From: JAJRTA01 sp965603125
GTDB lineage: Bacteria; Zixibacteria; MSB-5A5; GN15; FEB-12
DNA length: 64,000 nucleotides
NCBI GenBank assembly: GCA_965603125.1
Contig: CBFDBU010000007.1
Span: forward strand, 1-64,000
Direction: 5' to 3'
The translations under genes were made by a program, and so were the position numbers. A model generated the notes under the pieces. It was not told where the DNA came from. It worked only from the letters and a program-made list of their open reading frames with translations, and made no database searches. This document shows, one piece after another, positions 41,836-51,210 of the stretch. Within the stretch, counting starts at the first letter, position 1. Each line of letters begins with the position of its first letter.

Positions 41836-44022
41836 ATGTCACTTCGTATTAACCACAACCTGGCTGCGTTGAATGCTCACCGCAACCTGGTGAACACAAC
41901 CAACATGCTGCACAGCTCCATGCAGAAGCTGTCGTCAGGTTACCGGATCAACCGGGGCGCCGATGACCCCGCCGGTCTGGTGATCTCGGAGCAGTTCCGG
42001 GCGCAGGTCGCCGGTCTCAACAAGGCGATCGGAAACTCGGAAGGGTCTATCAGCATGATCCAGACGGCTGAAGGCGCACTCACCGAGGTCAACGCTCTGT
42101 TGGTCTCCATGAGAGAGTTGGCCATTCACGCCGCCAACGAGGGCTTCAACGACGCTGACCAGTTGGCTGCTGATCAGGCGGAAATCGAGAACGCCATCTC
42201 GACGATCGATCGTATCGCAACGAACACACAGTTCGGGACCAAGAGGTTGATCGACGGCAGCAACGAGAACGTTGCTGTAATCACTACACCGAACAGCTCC
42301 GGTGTCACATTGAGCGACTCGGGTTTGAGAACCGGTTTTTACTCGCTGGCGGCGGCCAAGACCGCCGACCCGACCGCGGTGGTCAATTCCGAGGCGCTGG
42401 GCATCAGTCTTGCCAACACCGACGGTGACCCCTACAACCTTTCCGACGCGATCCACAATATCGATATCGTGCAGGCTTCTGATGTCGCCAAAAAGACATC
42501 CACTGCTATCTCGGTGAAAGACGCCTGGGGCAACGATCTCACAGTCGCCGCCGCGGCCTCCGAAGCTCTTGTATCTGCAACCGGTACGTTTACCAGTAAC
42601 CTCGATGTCGATATAGGTGATTACACGTTCATCCTGAATGTGCAGGAAGGCGGCGCCACTCCTATCGGCAACCAGGCCCTGAATATCACTATCGAGGCCG
42701 GAGACGTATCGGCTGATGTAAAAACCAAGCTGGAAGCAGCCATTGCCGCCAACTCTGAGCTGGCCGGCAAGATTACGGTCACGTCAGATGCGCCCGCCGG
42801 CGCTGTCACGTTCGGGTTTGAGTACTACAAAGAAGGCGCCCAGTACTCTGTCAGGACTGAAGCCTCGTCAACAACCGGCACCGGTACCTTTGCTTTTTCA
42901 GCCGCTTCCGATCGCGGCGAATCCCTTGGTGTCCTGAAGTTCACAGCGAACACTTCCGCCAATGGTCTCCTTTCCGATCAGACAATCACGGTGGGCAACG
43001 CCGCCTACGGCACTATGGACGGGTTGATCACCGCCGTAAATGCGGCCATCACCGCTCATGCCTCCTGGGACATAACTACGGACTTCGTCGCCTCTCTGGA
43101 CGGTACTAACAGGATCCAGTTCGCCTCCCTGGATGAGGGTTCCACGTACTACCTCAAACATCTTACTAGTCTTGGTGTTGACTCGGACCTGAGGAATGTA
43201 CTTGGTCTCTCTGTCGATACCGTGAACAACACCGGTACCAACGCCATTGTCAATTTCGATGATTACGCTAACACGATCACCGATATCAAGTACTCAGCCA
43301 CAGGGACTCATACTCTGGAGACGGCGGCCTATGGTGAGGCTGACCGAGGCACTATTGACATTATTACCGAGAAGGCAGCCGCGGGCGTCGGCACCGGTAT
43401 CGGCGGTATTGATACCGGCAACCTGCTGTTGACCGTCACCGGCACCAAGTACAGCGTCCAGCTCAACGGCGGCCCGGCTACTGAGGCCACGGCCGGCATT
43501 GACGCTATCGTCTACAACGCGGAGCGGACTGAGTGGATTACCGTCAATTATGACCTGATTTCGATCGGCGGCAACGAGACCATCAGTAACACCGACCAGT
43601 CACTGGTCTTCCAGATCGGTGGTAATGTTGGCCAGACGGCGAGGATTTCGCTGGCCAACCTGTCCAGCACATCGCTGGGGCAGGACATAGTCGGCAACAT
43701 GTTCACGTCGCTGGCGAATATCAACGTCACCACCGCCGATGGCGCCCAGGATGCACAGTCGGTTATCGACAAGGCCATCAACGAGGTGTCGACCACTCGT
43801 GGTAGCCTGGGTAGTTTCCAGAAGAACACTCTGGAATCCAACCTGAGGAACCTGCGGATTGCCTCTCAGAACCTGACCGCTGCTGAGTCGCAGATTCGTG
43901 ACACTGACATGGCCGGGGAGATGTCGGAGTTCACCAGGAACCAGATTCTGGTTCAGGCCGGTGTGGCCATGCTGGCCCAGGCCAACCAGATTCCGCAGGT
44001 TGTGCTCTCGCTCTTCGGTTAA
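41836..44022 (+). CDS. fliC: Flagellin FliC with large variable region
   Basis: 728 residues, long for a flagellin. Canonical ends: N-terminal RINHNLAALNAHRNLVNT and SSGYRINRGADDPAGLVISE; C-terminal NLRIASQNLTAAESQIRDTDMA and ILVQAGVAMLAQANQIPQVVLSLFG. Residues ~170-600 form the exposed D2/D3-like part, rich in Thr, Ala, Ser and Asp, a plausible glycosylation surface. Strong AAGGAGG 9 nt before ATG. Flanked by the sigma-28 promoter and a stable 3' hairpin, so probably transcribed mainly alone. Confidence 0.96.
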   Translation: MSLRINHNLAALNAHRNLVNTTNMLHSSMQKLSSGYRINRGADDPAGLVISEQFRAQVAGLNKAIGNSEGSISMIQTAEGALTEVNALLVSMRELAIHAANEGFNDADQLAADQAEIENAISTIDRIATNTQFGTKRLIDGSNENVAVITTPNSSGVTLSDSGLRTGFYSLAAAKTADPTAVVNSEALGISLANTDGDPYNLSDAIHNIDIVQASDVAKKTSTAISVKDAWGNDLTVAAAASEALVSATGTFTSNLDVDIGDYTFILNVQEGGATPIGNQALNITIEAGDVSADVKTKLEAAIAANSELAGKITVTSDAPAGAVTFGFEYYKEGAQYSVRTEASSTTGTGTFAFSAASDRGESLGVLKFTANTSANGLLSDQTITVGNAAYGTMDGLITAVNAAITAHASWDITTDFVASLDGTNRIQFASLDEGSTYYLKHLTSLGVDSDLRNVLGLSVDTVNNTGTNAIVNFDDYANTITDIKYSATGTHTLETAAYGEADRGTIDIITEKAAAGVGTGIGGIDTGNLLLTVTGTKYSVQLNGGPATEATAGIDAIVYNAERTEWITVNYDLISIGGNETISNTDQSLVFQIGGNVGQTARISLANLSSTSLGQDIVGNMFTSLANINVTTADGAQDAQSVIDKAINEVSTTRGSLGSFQKNTLESNLRNLRIASQNLTAAESQIRDTDMAGEMSEFTRNQILVQAGVAMLAQANQIPQVVLSLFG

Positions 44023-44048
44023 GAAGAGGGTAACGCAACAGAATAGAT

Positions 44049-44078
44049 ATCCGGGGGAAGGTAATACTTCCCCCGGAT
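44049..44078 (+). terminator. Stable hairpin after flagellin, probable terminator or mRNA 3' end
   Basis: Perfect 12-bp stem (44049-44060 with 44067-44078; arm ATCCGGGGGAAG) and 6-nt loop, 27 nt after the fliC stop. No T-run follows (CAAAACG), so it may terminate inefficiently or stabilize the abundant flagellin mRNA. Confidence 0.6.
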
Positions 44079-44137
44079 CAAAACGAGATTGACTGACTGC
44101 AGGCTGACATTGACGTCTTAAAAGTACAGGAGTATGA

Positions 44138-46483
44138 ATGCCAGGCGCCAACTCCATCGTAGGCATCCAATCCGGCCTTGACTGGGTCGGCATTGTTGAT
44201 GCCATGATCACATTTGAACGGCAGAATGCCGTTCTCCTCGAAAACCAGCAGGCCGAAAAAACCGATATCATAACAACCCTCAAGGCGGTGCAGGCCAAGT
44301 TTCTCGCCTTGAATACGCAGGTGTCCCGGCTCAGGACGTCCAGCACCTTTGAAGCCGCTGTGATAACGGTGTCCGACGAAACGCACCTGAGCGCCCAGGC
44401 CTTCGGGGCGGTCGGAAGCGGTTCCTATGATATCCAAGTGCTCTCGGTGGCCAGGAACCACCAGATCGCCAGCCAGGGTTTTTCCGACTGCTCCATTTCC
44501 GATTTCGGTACGGGGACTATCGTTCTCGGTGTCGGCGGCAGTACTTCGAAAACGATTACCATCGACAGCGGCAACAACTCGCTGATGGGGATCAAGAACG
44601 CCATCAATGAATCCGGCGCCGGGGTCACGGCCACAATTGTCAACGACGGCTCGTCATCCAACCCGTATCGCCTCCTCCTCAGGTCGAACACCACCGGGCG
44701 CGACAATACAATCGAGATCACCAGCAACCTCACCGGCGGTGCCAACCTGGACTTCACTAACGCGTCGTTTGACGACCCCGAGCCGGTGGATATGGCGGCC
44801 GGGTCGACGTCCGAGCTGTCACTCGGGGCCAGCGCCTCCTATACCGGCAGCGAGAACAAGATATACACCTTTACGGTAGCCGGTTCGGGGGAACAGACGG
44901 TCGGTGTCGACGTACCCATAACTATCAATTGGACCGACGGCACCGACTCTGGGTCGATCGACGTCAATGCCGCCGACACCGAGGTCCAGTTGACCGGCGC
45001 CGGCAGCGACGGGCTTTATCTTTCTTTTGGAGCAGGCACGCTCACCGCCGGGGACGAGTTCCAAGTGACGACTTTCGCACCGCTCCTGCAGGAAGCCACC
45101 GACGCCCGGATTGCTTTTGGCTCCACCGGCGGCTCCGGGTCGCCGATTGAAATCAGTTCGGCGACGAATGAGTTTCAGGACGTCGTCGCCGGATTAACGC
45201 TGACGGTTCACACAGAGACCGCTACCGGCGAAAGCATTACGGTGAACACCGACATCGACATTTCGGCCATTCGCACCGCCGTCAATGATTTCATTGGTGC
45301 CTACAACGACGTCATGGACTTCATCGATGATCAGAACACCTACAATTCCGACACGGGGGAGTCGGGTGTGCTTTTCGGTGATCTCACGCTCCGGTCGATG
45401 CAGGATATGCTTCGCAACGCCCTGACCTCCATAATCATCGGGCTCGACAGCGACTTCAACCAGCTTTACACTATCGGCATTCGCCACGACGGATACGGCA
45501 ATCTGAAAATCGCCGACAACGCCCGCTTTGAAAGCGCCCTGAGAGATAACCCGGACGATATCAGCAGGTTGTTCGGTAACTCCGGCAACTCGTCGAACAG
45601 TTTTATCGAGTTCATCTCTTTCAGCACCGAGACAACGGTGGGCCAGGAGTTCGCCGTAGACATCACCACTGCAGCCACGCACGGCCTCTTTGAGGCAACC
45701 AACATCGACGATCCGGCTGAGACGCCCTTGACTCTGGACAGCACTAACAACCGCCTTCAGATCCTGATCGACGGAATCACGTCGGATGAGATTGTCCTCA
45801 CGGAGACCACTTACAACAGCTACAGCGAATTGGTAACGGAAATCCAGAGTGGGATCGATTCCGACGACAACATCGGCAACAGGGGGGTGACGGTCGAGTG
45901 GGTCGCTGAAGCGAGCGGAGGGTACCTCAAGTTCACCAGTTCCAGTTACGGCTCCAGTTCCAGGGTGCAGATTATCGGCGGCATCGAGAACGCCGCCTAT
46001 ACGGATCTCGGCATGTCCGCCGGAACCAGCACCAGCGGCGTTGACGTGGCCGGTACGATTAACGGCGAAGAGGCCGAGGGTAGCGGTTTGATCCTCTCCG
46101 GCAAGGAAGGCAACGAGAACACCGAGGGGCTTAAGCTTAAGGTAAACCTCACCGAGGCGCAGCTTGTGACCGGCGCCGAGGGGACAATCACCCTCGCCAA
46201 GGGAGCGGGTTCGCGGCTGTTCGAACTCATCAACAGCCTCACCAGGGCCGGGGACGGCACCTTCGACCGCCGCATCCGAGGTTATCAAAACCAGGTCGAG
46301 ACTCTTGTCGACCGCATCGAGGACATAGACGAAAGACTGGAAATGCGCCGCACGATCCTGCTCGAGCAATTCTACGAGATGGAATTGGTCCTGGGGCAAC
46401 TCAGCGCCGAGCAACAGTACCTGACCACCCAACTGGCGGCTCTTAACGCCAACTGGACACTTGGCAGGACCCAGCAAAGATAG
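44138..46483 (+). CDS. fliD: Flagellar filament cap protein FliD
   Basis: 781 residues, well above the common ~450-650. N-terminal IQSGLDWVGIVDAMITFER with coiled coil, a flagellar IN motif (ITIDSGNNSLMGIKNAINESGAGVTATIV), and C-terminal RIRGYQNQVETLVDRIEDIDERLEMRR and LEQFYEMELVLGQLSAEQQYLTTQL. The Ser/Thr/Asp-rich middle is expanded like FliC and FlgL. First gene of fliD-fliS-flgN-like-flgM-HDOD. Confidence 0.94.
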   Translation: MPGANSIVGIQSGLDWVGIVDAMITFERQNAVLLENQQAEKTDIITTLKAVQAKFLALNTQVSRLRTSSTFEAAVITVSDETHLSAQAFGAVGSGSYDIQVLSVARNHQIASQGFSDCSISDFGTGTIVLGVGGSTSKTITIDSGNNSLMGIKNAINESGAGVTATIVNDGSSSNPYRLLLRSNTTGRDNTIEITSNLTGGANLDFTNASFDDPEPVDMAAGSTSELSLGASASYTGSENKIYTFTVAGSGEQTVGVDVPITINWTDGTDSGSIDVNAADTEVQLTGAGSDGLYLSFGAGTLTAGDEFQVTTFAPLLQEATDARIAFGSTGGSGSPIEISSATNEFQDVVAGLTLTVHTETATGESITVNTDIDISAIRTAVNDFIGAYNDVMDFIDDQNTYNSDTGESGVLFGDLTLRSMQDMLRNALTSIIIGLDSDFNQLYTIGIRHDGYGNLKIADNARFESALRDNPDDISRLFGNSGNSSNSFIEFISFSTETTVGQEFAVDITTAATHGLFEATNIDDPAETPLTLDSTNNRLQILIDGITSDEIVLTETTYNSYSELVTEIQSGIDSDDNIGNRGVTVEWVAEASGGYLKFTSSSYGSSSRVQIIGGIENAAYTDLGMSAGTSTSGVDVAGTINGEEAEGSGLILSGKEGNENTEGLKLKVNLTEAQLVTGAEGTITLAKGAGSRLFELINSLTRAGDGTFDRRIRGYQNQVETLVDRIEDIDERLEMRRTILLEQFYEMELVLGQLSAEQQYLTTQLAALNANWTLGRTQQR

Positions 46484-46503
46484 ATATCAGCGGAGGAATC
46501 ACC

Positions 46504-46938
46504 ATGGATGGTACATTAGCCACCTATCGCGCAGTCGATACTCACGGCAAATCGCAACTCGAGTTGATTCTCCAGGTCTACGACGGTGCCTTAGCGGCGT
46601 ATCGGGAGGCAGCCCAATGCTACGAAAAGCAGGATCTCAACGCGGGATACGAATCACTGGAGAAAGCCAAGCGCTTTGTAGTGCACCTGTATACCACGCT
46701 TGATCCGGAGAAGGGCGGGGAGATCGCCGAACAGCTCGGTAAACTCTACGCGTACGTGGTCAATCAGACCAACGTTGCAGAGGCAACCAAAGATTTATCC
46801 CGGATTGACGATATCATTAGTGTGCTGGAAAACCTTCGCCTTGGCTGGGCAGGGCTGAAAGAACAGGAGACCTCCTCGGATCAGAAGCCGCCGGAAGAGA
46901 CCGCGGCTCCCCGCCGGGAGTTCTCGACTTCGGCATAG
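46504..46938 (+). CDS. fliS: Flagellin export chaperone FliS
   Basis: 144 residues. Family core LELILQVYDGALAAYREAAQCYEKQDL, then VVHLYTTLDPEKGGEIAEQLGKLYAYVVNQ. Binds the flagellin C-terminus before export. The tail past ~120 is polar. AGCGGAGG upstream. Confidence 0.92.
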   Translation: MDGTLATYRAVDTHGKSQLELILQVYDGALAAYREAAQCYEKQDLNAGYESLEKAKRFVVHLYTTLDPEKGGEIAEQLGKLYAYVVNQTNVAEATKDLSRIDDIISVLENLRLGWAGLKEQETSSDQKPPEETAAPRREFSTSA

Positions 46939-46939
46939 A

Positions 46940-47401
46940 ATGGAAGGAATGGACTACAACGCGATAAGCCAACTGGAACGTGAGTTGATCTTTGTCCTCA
47001 AGGAAGAGTATTCCTTCTACCAGTCGCTGTACATAACCCTGGACAAGCAACGGGATTCCATCAAGTTCAATCGCGACGAGCATCTTCTTGATTTGTTTGC
47101 CGAGATAGAGCGGTGCCACCAGCGCATCAAGAGGTCGGGAGAGAAGATCGCTGCTCTCAAGGCGAGGCATCCCCAGATGTTCAGGGTGGCGGCGGTTCGG
47201 CCGGAGATCAAGAAGCTTGTCAATTCAATCGCCACCATGGTGAAAAGGAATGTGAACCTGGTAAGTGAAAGTGAGGAATACCTCAAGGGCCGCTACGAAC
47301 GTATCAAGGAAGAATTAGGTGAGTTGAGAAACAGCCACCAGATACTGAAGTACATGAGCGACGCTGACCCCGCGCCGCAGTTTGTCGACGGTAAGAAATG
47401 A
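46940..47401 (+). CDS. FlgN-like helical chaperone
   Basis: 153 residues, all helical and charged. LERELIFVLKEEYSFYQSLYITLDKQRD and FAEIERCHQRIKRSGEKIAALKA resemble the FlgN/FliT chaperone class. It takes the position of fliT after fliS, so it may serve FliD. A true flgN is present before flgK. ATG 46940 is 1 nt after the fliS stop; ATG 46949 is an alternative. Confidence 0.65.
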   Translation: MEGMDYNAISQLERELIFVLKEEYSFYQSLYITLDKQRDSIKFNRDEHLLDLFAEIERCHQRIKRSGEKIAALKARHPQMFRVAAVRPEIKKLVNSIATMVKRNVNLVSESEEYLKGRYERIKEELGELRNSHQILKYMSDADPAPQFVDGKK

Positions 47402-47483
47402 TCCACCTGCGACTGCGGCACGAAAAAGGAGACCGGAAGGAATAAGGCCGTCACCGCCAATAGGAAGTGCGAAGGGTGTCGTG

Positions 47484-47909
47484 ATGAAAATAGGACCGTG
47501 GCCACAGAAAATACCTCTTGGGAAACCGCAGGAAACGGGGGCCGGACAGCCCGACAAGTCAGGCGATAGCTCCTCCCGTCGGGACCGACTGGAGATATCG
47601 CATCAGACAAGGGCCAAATTGGCCGCGCTGGCCGACCAAGCGCGCGGCGTAGAGAGTGTCGCCACGAACAGTAGCCGTCTGGAAAAGGTAACCTACGACA
47701 AGAGAGATATTGAAAAGGCGGCAGGAGAAGCATTCGCGGGCGGGCCGACGGGCGCTCAGTTGGATGACAGCAGAGAAAGTGCAAAGATTGATCGGGCGCG
47801 TCGTAGGATTCAGTCGGGTTTCTATGATCGGCCGCAGGTGAAGAGGGAAATCGCGCGCAAGCTCCTCGATGAGATAGCCCGGCCGCCGGACGGCGAGAGC
47901 AGGTCATAA
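47484..47909 (+). CDS. flgM: FlgM-like anti-sigma-28 factor
   Basis: 141 residues from ATG 47484; the in-frame region upstream overlaps the previous gene. The middle DRLEISHQTRAKLAAL resembles the DxVxIS motif of FlgM. The C-terminal AKIDRARRRIQSGFYDRPQVKREIARKLLDEI matches the sigma-binding helices. It is longer than the usual ~90-100 residues because of an Ala/Gly/Asp-rich insert (~75-100). It would hold FliA until exported through the finished hook. Confidence 0.7.
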   Translation: MKIGPWPQKIPLGKPQETGAGQPDKSGDSSSRRDRLEISHQTRAKLAALADQARGVESVATNSSRLEKVTYDKRDIEKAAGEAFAGGPTGAQLDDSRESAKIDRARRRIQSGFYDRPQVKREIARKLLDEIARPPDGESRS

Positions 47910-47916
47910 CGTAAAC

Positions 47917-48807
47917 ATGGACACGACATCTACAGCAATCGATAACAAAGTCAAGCGGGTGGTCTCAAACATCAGGAATCTGCCCACGCCGCCGATTGTC
48001 TTTCACCAGATACAGAAGGTTATCAATGACCCCAACGCTTCAGCGGACCGGGTCGCCGCAGTCCTGGCAGAGGATCCGGCCATGTCGGTCAAGGTGCTCA
48101 AACTGACCAATTCGGCTTTCTACGGACTGGCTCGTGAGATAGACTCCGTCAAGCAGGCTGTTGTTATCGTAGGCATGGAGGCGATCAAGAACCTGGTTCT
48201 GTCGGCCTCGGTGCTGGACATGTTCAAGGGCGACGGTATCGATCAGGAATACCAGGAGGAGTTCTGGCGTCATTCGCTGGCTACGGCCTTCTGCTGCCGG
48301 ATACTGGCCCGGCGCGTAAAGACGCGCGGCTTCGTTGATGAGGATGCAGCATTTTCCGGAGGGCTGCTGCACGATGTGGGGAAAATCGTCGTTTCCTGTT
48401 TCCTTACCGACGAGCATCAGGCGCTCAAACAGGAGCGCGAAAAGGACAAGACCTCTGCCGATGTCGTACTTGAAGAACGCGTGCTGGGATACAACCACGC
48501 GCAGATAGGCGGTTTTCTGGCCGCACAATGGAAACTGCCAAAGAAAATGTCCGAGGCCATTACGTATCATCACCAGCCGCAACTCAGCGAGGCCGATACG
48601 CCGGTCGCACATCTTGTTCACATTGGCGACTTTCTGGCAAAGCGGACTTTCTATGACAAGGAGAACGAAGGCAGAATCGGTTCCCTTGAGGACGGGGTGG
48701 TGGAGTACATGAAGGTCTCAGAGGAAGACCTCGATTCATACGCGACACTTCTGCGCGAGGAGTACCTGAAGGCCGAAACGTTCATGCAAATGGCCGGATT
48801 GACCTGA
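47917..48807 (+). CDS. HDOD domain signalling protein
   Basis: 296 residues. HDOD domain (~18-215): LPTPPIVFHQIQKVINDP, MSVKVLKLTNSAFYGL, then an HD pair in GLLHDVGK and HAQIGGFLAAQW. HDOD proteins often sit in motility clusters and relay signals without a known reaction. Follows flgM by 7 nt. Whether the HD pair binds metal here is unknown. Confidence 0.88.
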   Translation: MDTTSTAIDNKVKRVVSNIRNLPTPPIVFHQIQKVINDPNASADRVAAVLAEDPAMSVKVLKLTNSAFYGLAREIDSVKQAVVIVGMEAIKNLVLSASVLDMFKGDGIDQEYQEEFWRHSLATAFCCRILARRVKTRGFVDEDAAFSGGLLHDVGKIVVSCFLTDEHQALKQEREKDKTSADVVLEERVLGYNHAQIGGFLAAQWKLPKKMSEAITYHHQPQLSEADTPVAHLVHIGDFLAKRTFYDKENEGRIGSLEDGVVEYMKVSEEDLDSYATLLREEYLKAETFMQMAGLT

Positions 48808-49020
48808 TCCGGTGGCTCCACGACCATCACAGACCAGTGAGCTTGAGAAGACTCGAATACAGCGCCGGGCGATCAGGGGCGGGCATTCAGGTATTCCTGA
48901 AAGTCGCAAATCGAAGAAAGCTCGGAATCCGGCGTGGTTGGCTCTGTTGCCACCAGCCGGAATTGGTATCTAAGTCCTTGAATCACACCTGGCTTCGATG
49001 CCCTGTCGGGAGATTAGGAC

Positions 49021-49049
49021 TTGACAAGCCATAGCCGACGATTTAGTGT
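49021..49049 (+). promoter_or_regulatory. Probable promoter of tRNA-Val
   Basis: Perfect TTGACA at 49021-49026. At 17-nt spacing the -10 is a poor TAGTGT (49044-49049); a better TACTAT (49049-49054) is spaced 22 nt. The position, about 50 nt before the tRNA, fits. The rest of 48808-49101 shows nothing I can support; a 65-codon ORF there is unconvincing. Confidence 0.4.
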
Positions 49050-49101
49050 ACTATGTTTGGAGAGATATTTTACCGTCTACTGATGGCAAAGTCGATTGGA
49101 T

Positions 49102-49178
49102 GGGCGATTAGCTCAGTTGGTTAGAGTACTTGCTTGACATGCAAGGGGTCACTGGTTCAATTCCAGTATCGCCCACCA
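49102..49178 (+). tRNA. tRNA-Val (anticodon GAC)
   Basis: Cloverleaf of 77 nt including encoded CCA (49176-49178). Acceptor GGGCGAT pairs with ATCGCCC. The anticodon stem CTTGC/GCAAG encloses TTGACAT with GAC at 49136-49138, and the T loop is TTCAATT. Confidence 0.95.
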
Positions 49179-49257
49179 TTCTTGTTGGTGCGGGTTTCGG
49201 CGAAGGTGTTTGTCGCGCTGCGATCCGCGTTTGACTATTGCAGCTTGTGTGTGAAAG

Positions 49258-51192
49258 ATGGGTCAGGTTCAACTCACATTCCCGGATGGCTCGGCGCGAG
49301 CGTTTGATGAAGGCACTACCGGGATGGAGGTAGCCGCCTCGATATCACCGCGTTTGGCCAAGGCGGCTGTAGCGGTGAAAGTCGATGGTGTCGTTGCTGA
49401 CTTGTCAGCGCCCATTCCCGGGGACGCCCCGGTCGAAGTATTGACGTTCGATCACGAAGAAGGACGCAAGGTATTCTGGCATTCCAGCTCACATATCATG
49501 GCGCAGGCGGTTCAGGAGTTATTCCCGAATGCCCGGCTGGCCATCGGGCCGCCTATTGACGAAGGCTGGTATTACGATTTCGACGTCGAAAAGCCGTTCT
49601 CACCCGATGACCTGGTGCGAATTGAAAAACGGATGGCGCAGATCATCGCCGCGGACGTTCCCTTCTGTCGTTTGGAAAAACCCCGCCGGGAGGCTATCGC
49701 ATACTACCGCGCGCAGGGTGCTGACTACAAGGTGGAACTCCTTCAGGAATTGGAAGATGAACAGGTCACGTTCTACACCCAGGGCGATTTCACGGACCTC
49801 TGCCTGGGACCCCATCTCCCGCGTACCGGACTTGTCAGGGCCTTCAAACTCATATCCAGCTCGGCGGCGTACTGGCGAGGTGATGAGAAGCGGCCCATGC
49901 TGCAGCGGATCTACGGCGTCTCGTACCCGAAGAAGGTGATGCTTGACGCCTATCTGCAACGGCTGGAAGAGGCCAAAAGACGCGATCATCGGGTCCTGGG
50001 AAAGCGACTCGAACTGTTTACTATCTCCGAAGACGTGGGCGCCGGCCTGGTGCTGTGGCTGCCCAACGGAGCGCAGGTGCGCAACGAAATCGAGAACTTC
50101 TGGCGTGAGGAGCATCTCAAGTACGGATACCAGTTGGTCTTCTCGCCCCACCTGGCCAATTTTGACTTGTGGAAGCAAAGCGGGCACACCGATTTCTATG
50201 CCGAGGACATGTACCCGCCAATGGAGATCGAACACCGCTGGTTCCAGTTGCGGCCGATGAACTGCCCATTCCATATCGCGATGTACAAGTCCCGTCTCTG
50301 GTCGTATCGGGACTATCCCCTGCGCTGGGCGGAGTTGGGCACTGTCTATCGGTTCGAGCGGGGAGACGTCCTGCACGGCCTCATGCGCGTACGCGGATTC
50401 ACCCAGGACGACGCTCACCATTTCGTCACCCAGGAGGGCATGGAGGATGAACTGGTCTGGCTGATGGACTTCTGTCTTCACATACTGCGCTCATTTGGTT
50501 TCAGGAAGTATAAAATCCTCCTGTCCACCCGGCCGGAAAAGGCTATCGGCGATCCGTCCGACTGGGACCGGGCTGAGAGGGGCCTGCGGGCCGTGCTCAA
50601 AAGAGCGGGCCTGGACTACAGAGTGGACGAGGGGGGCGGCGCGTTTTATGGCCCCAAAATCGACATCCATATCAAGGACGCGTTGAACCGCAATTGGCAG
50701 TGCTCGACTATCCAGTTCGATTTTTCCTTGCCGGAACGGTTTGACCTGCATTATATTGCCGCCGACGGTCAGCCTAAGCGCCCGGTCATGATTCATCGGG
50801 CGTTGCTGGGTTCGATAGAGAGGTTTTTCGGCGTCCTGATCGAACACTATGCCGGGAACTTCCCTCTGTGGTTGGCGCCGATCCAGGTGAAGGTACTGCC
50901 GATAACTGACTCCGCCAACGAGTATGCACGGGAAATCGCTGACCGTCTGAAAGGCGAGTTGATTCGAGCGCAATGTGACCTTCGCTCGGAAAAAATCGGC
51001 GCCAAGATCCGTGATGCCGAACTTCTGAAAGTGCCCTATATGTTTATAGTGGGCGCCAGGGAGGTTGAGGCGAAGACGGTGGCCGTTAGAAAACACGGTG
51101 CCGGTGATACCGGCGTCAAACCGGTTGACGACGCGCTGATGTCGCTGAAGGCCGAGATTGATGGTAAAGGACTTGATGACAACTTCGGATAA
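49258..51192 (+). CDS. thrS: Threonine-tRNA ligase ThrS
   Basis: 644 residues: TGS domain (1-~62), editing domain with H75xxxH79 (HSSSH) and C182xxxH186 (CLGPH), class II catalytic core (RPMNCPFHIAMYKS with the zinc Cys, RVRGFTQDDAHHF, PVMIHRALLGSIERF) and a C-terminal anticodon-binding domain. The full editing site indicates it clears Ser-tRNA(Thr). First gene of a translation operon. Confidence 0.97.
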   Translation: MGQVQLTFPDGSARAFDEGTTGMEVAASISPRLAKAAVAVKVDGVVADLSAPIPGDAPVEVLTFDHEEGRKVFWHSSSHIMAQAVQELFPNARLAIGPPIDEGWYYDFDVEKPFSPDDLVRIEKRMAQIIAADVPFCRLEKPRREAIAYYRAQGADYKVELLQELEDEQVTFYTQGDFTDLCLGPHLPRTGLVRAFKLISSSAAYWRGDEKRPMLQRIYGVSYPKKVMLDAYLQRLEEAKRRDHRVLGKRLELFTISEDVGAGLVLWLPNGAQVRNEIENFWREEHLKYGYQLVFSPHLANFDLWKQSGHTDFYAEDMYPPMEIEHRWFQLRPMNCPFHIAMYKSRLWSYRDYPLRWAELGTVYRFERGDVLHGLMRVRGFTQDDAHHFVTQEGMEDELVWLMDFCLHILRSFGFRKYKILLSTRPEKAIGDPSDWDRAERGLRAVLKRAGLDYRVDEGGGAFYGPKIDIHIKDALNRNWQCSTIQFDFSLPERFDLHYIAADGQPKRPVMIHRALLGSIERFFGVLIEHYAGNFPLWLAPIQVKVLPITDSANEYAREIADRLKGELIRAQCDLRSEKIGAKIRDAELLKVPYMFIVGAREVEAKTVAVRKHGAGDTGVKPVDDALMSLKAEIDGKGLDDNFG

Positions 51193-51210
51193 CCATAGCA
51201 GGAGGAGTTC

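Noticed and set aside
45194..46477. Long reverse-strand frame (427 codons) opposite fliD
   Set aside because: Antisense shadow of fliD without domain signal; GC-rich codon use often opens such frames.
48837..49034. 65-codon ORF before tRNA-Val
   Set aside because: Overlaps the likely tRNA promoter, no RBS, no recognizable composition.
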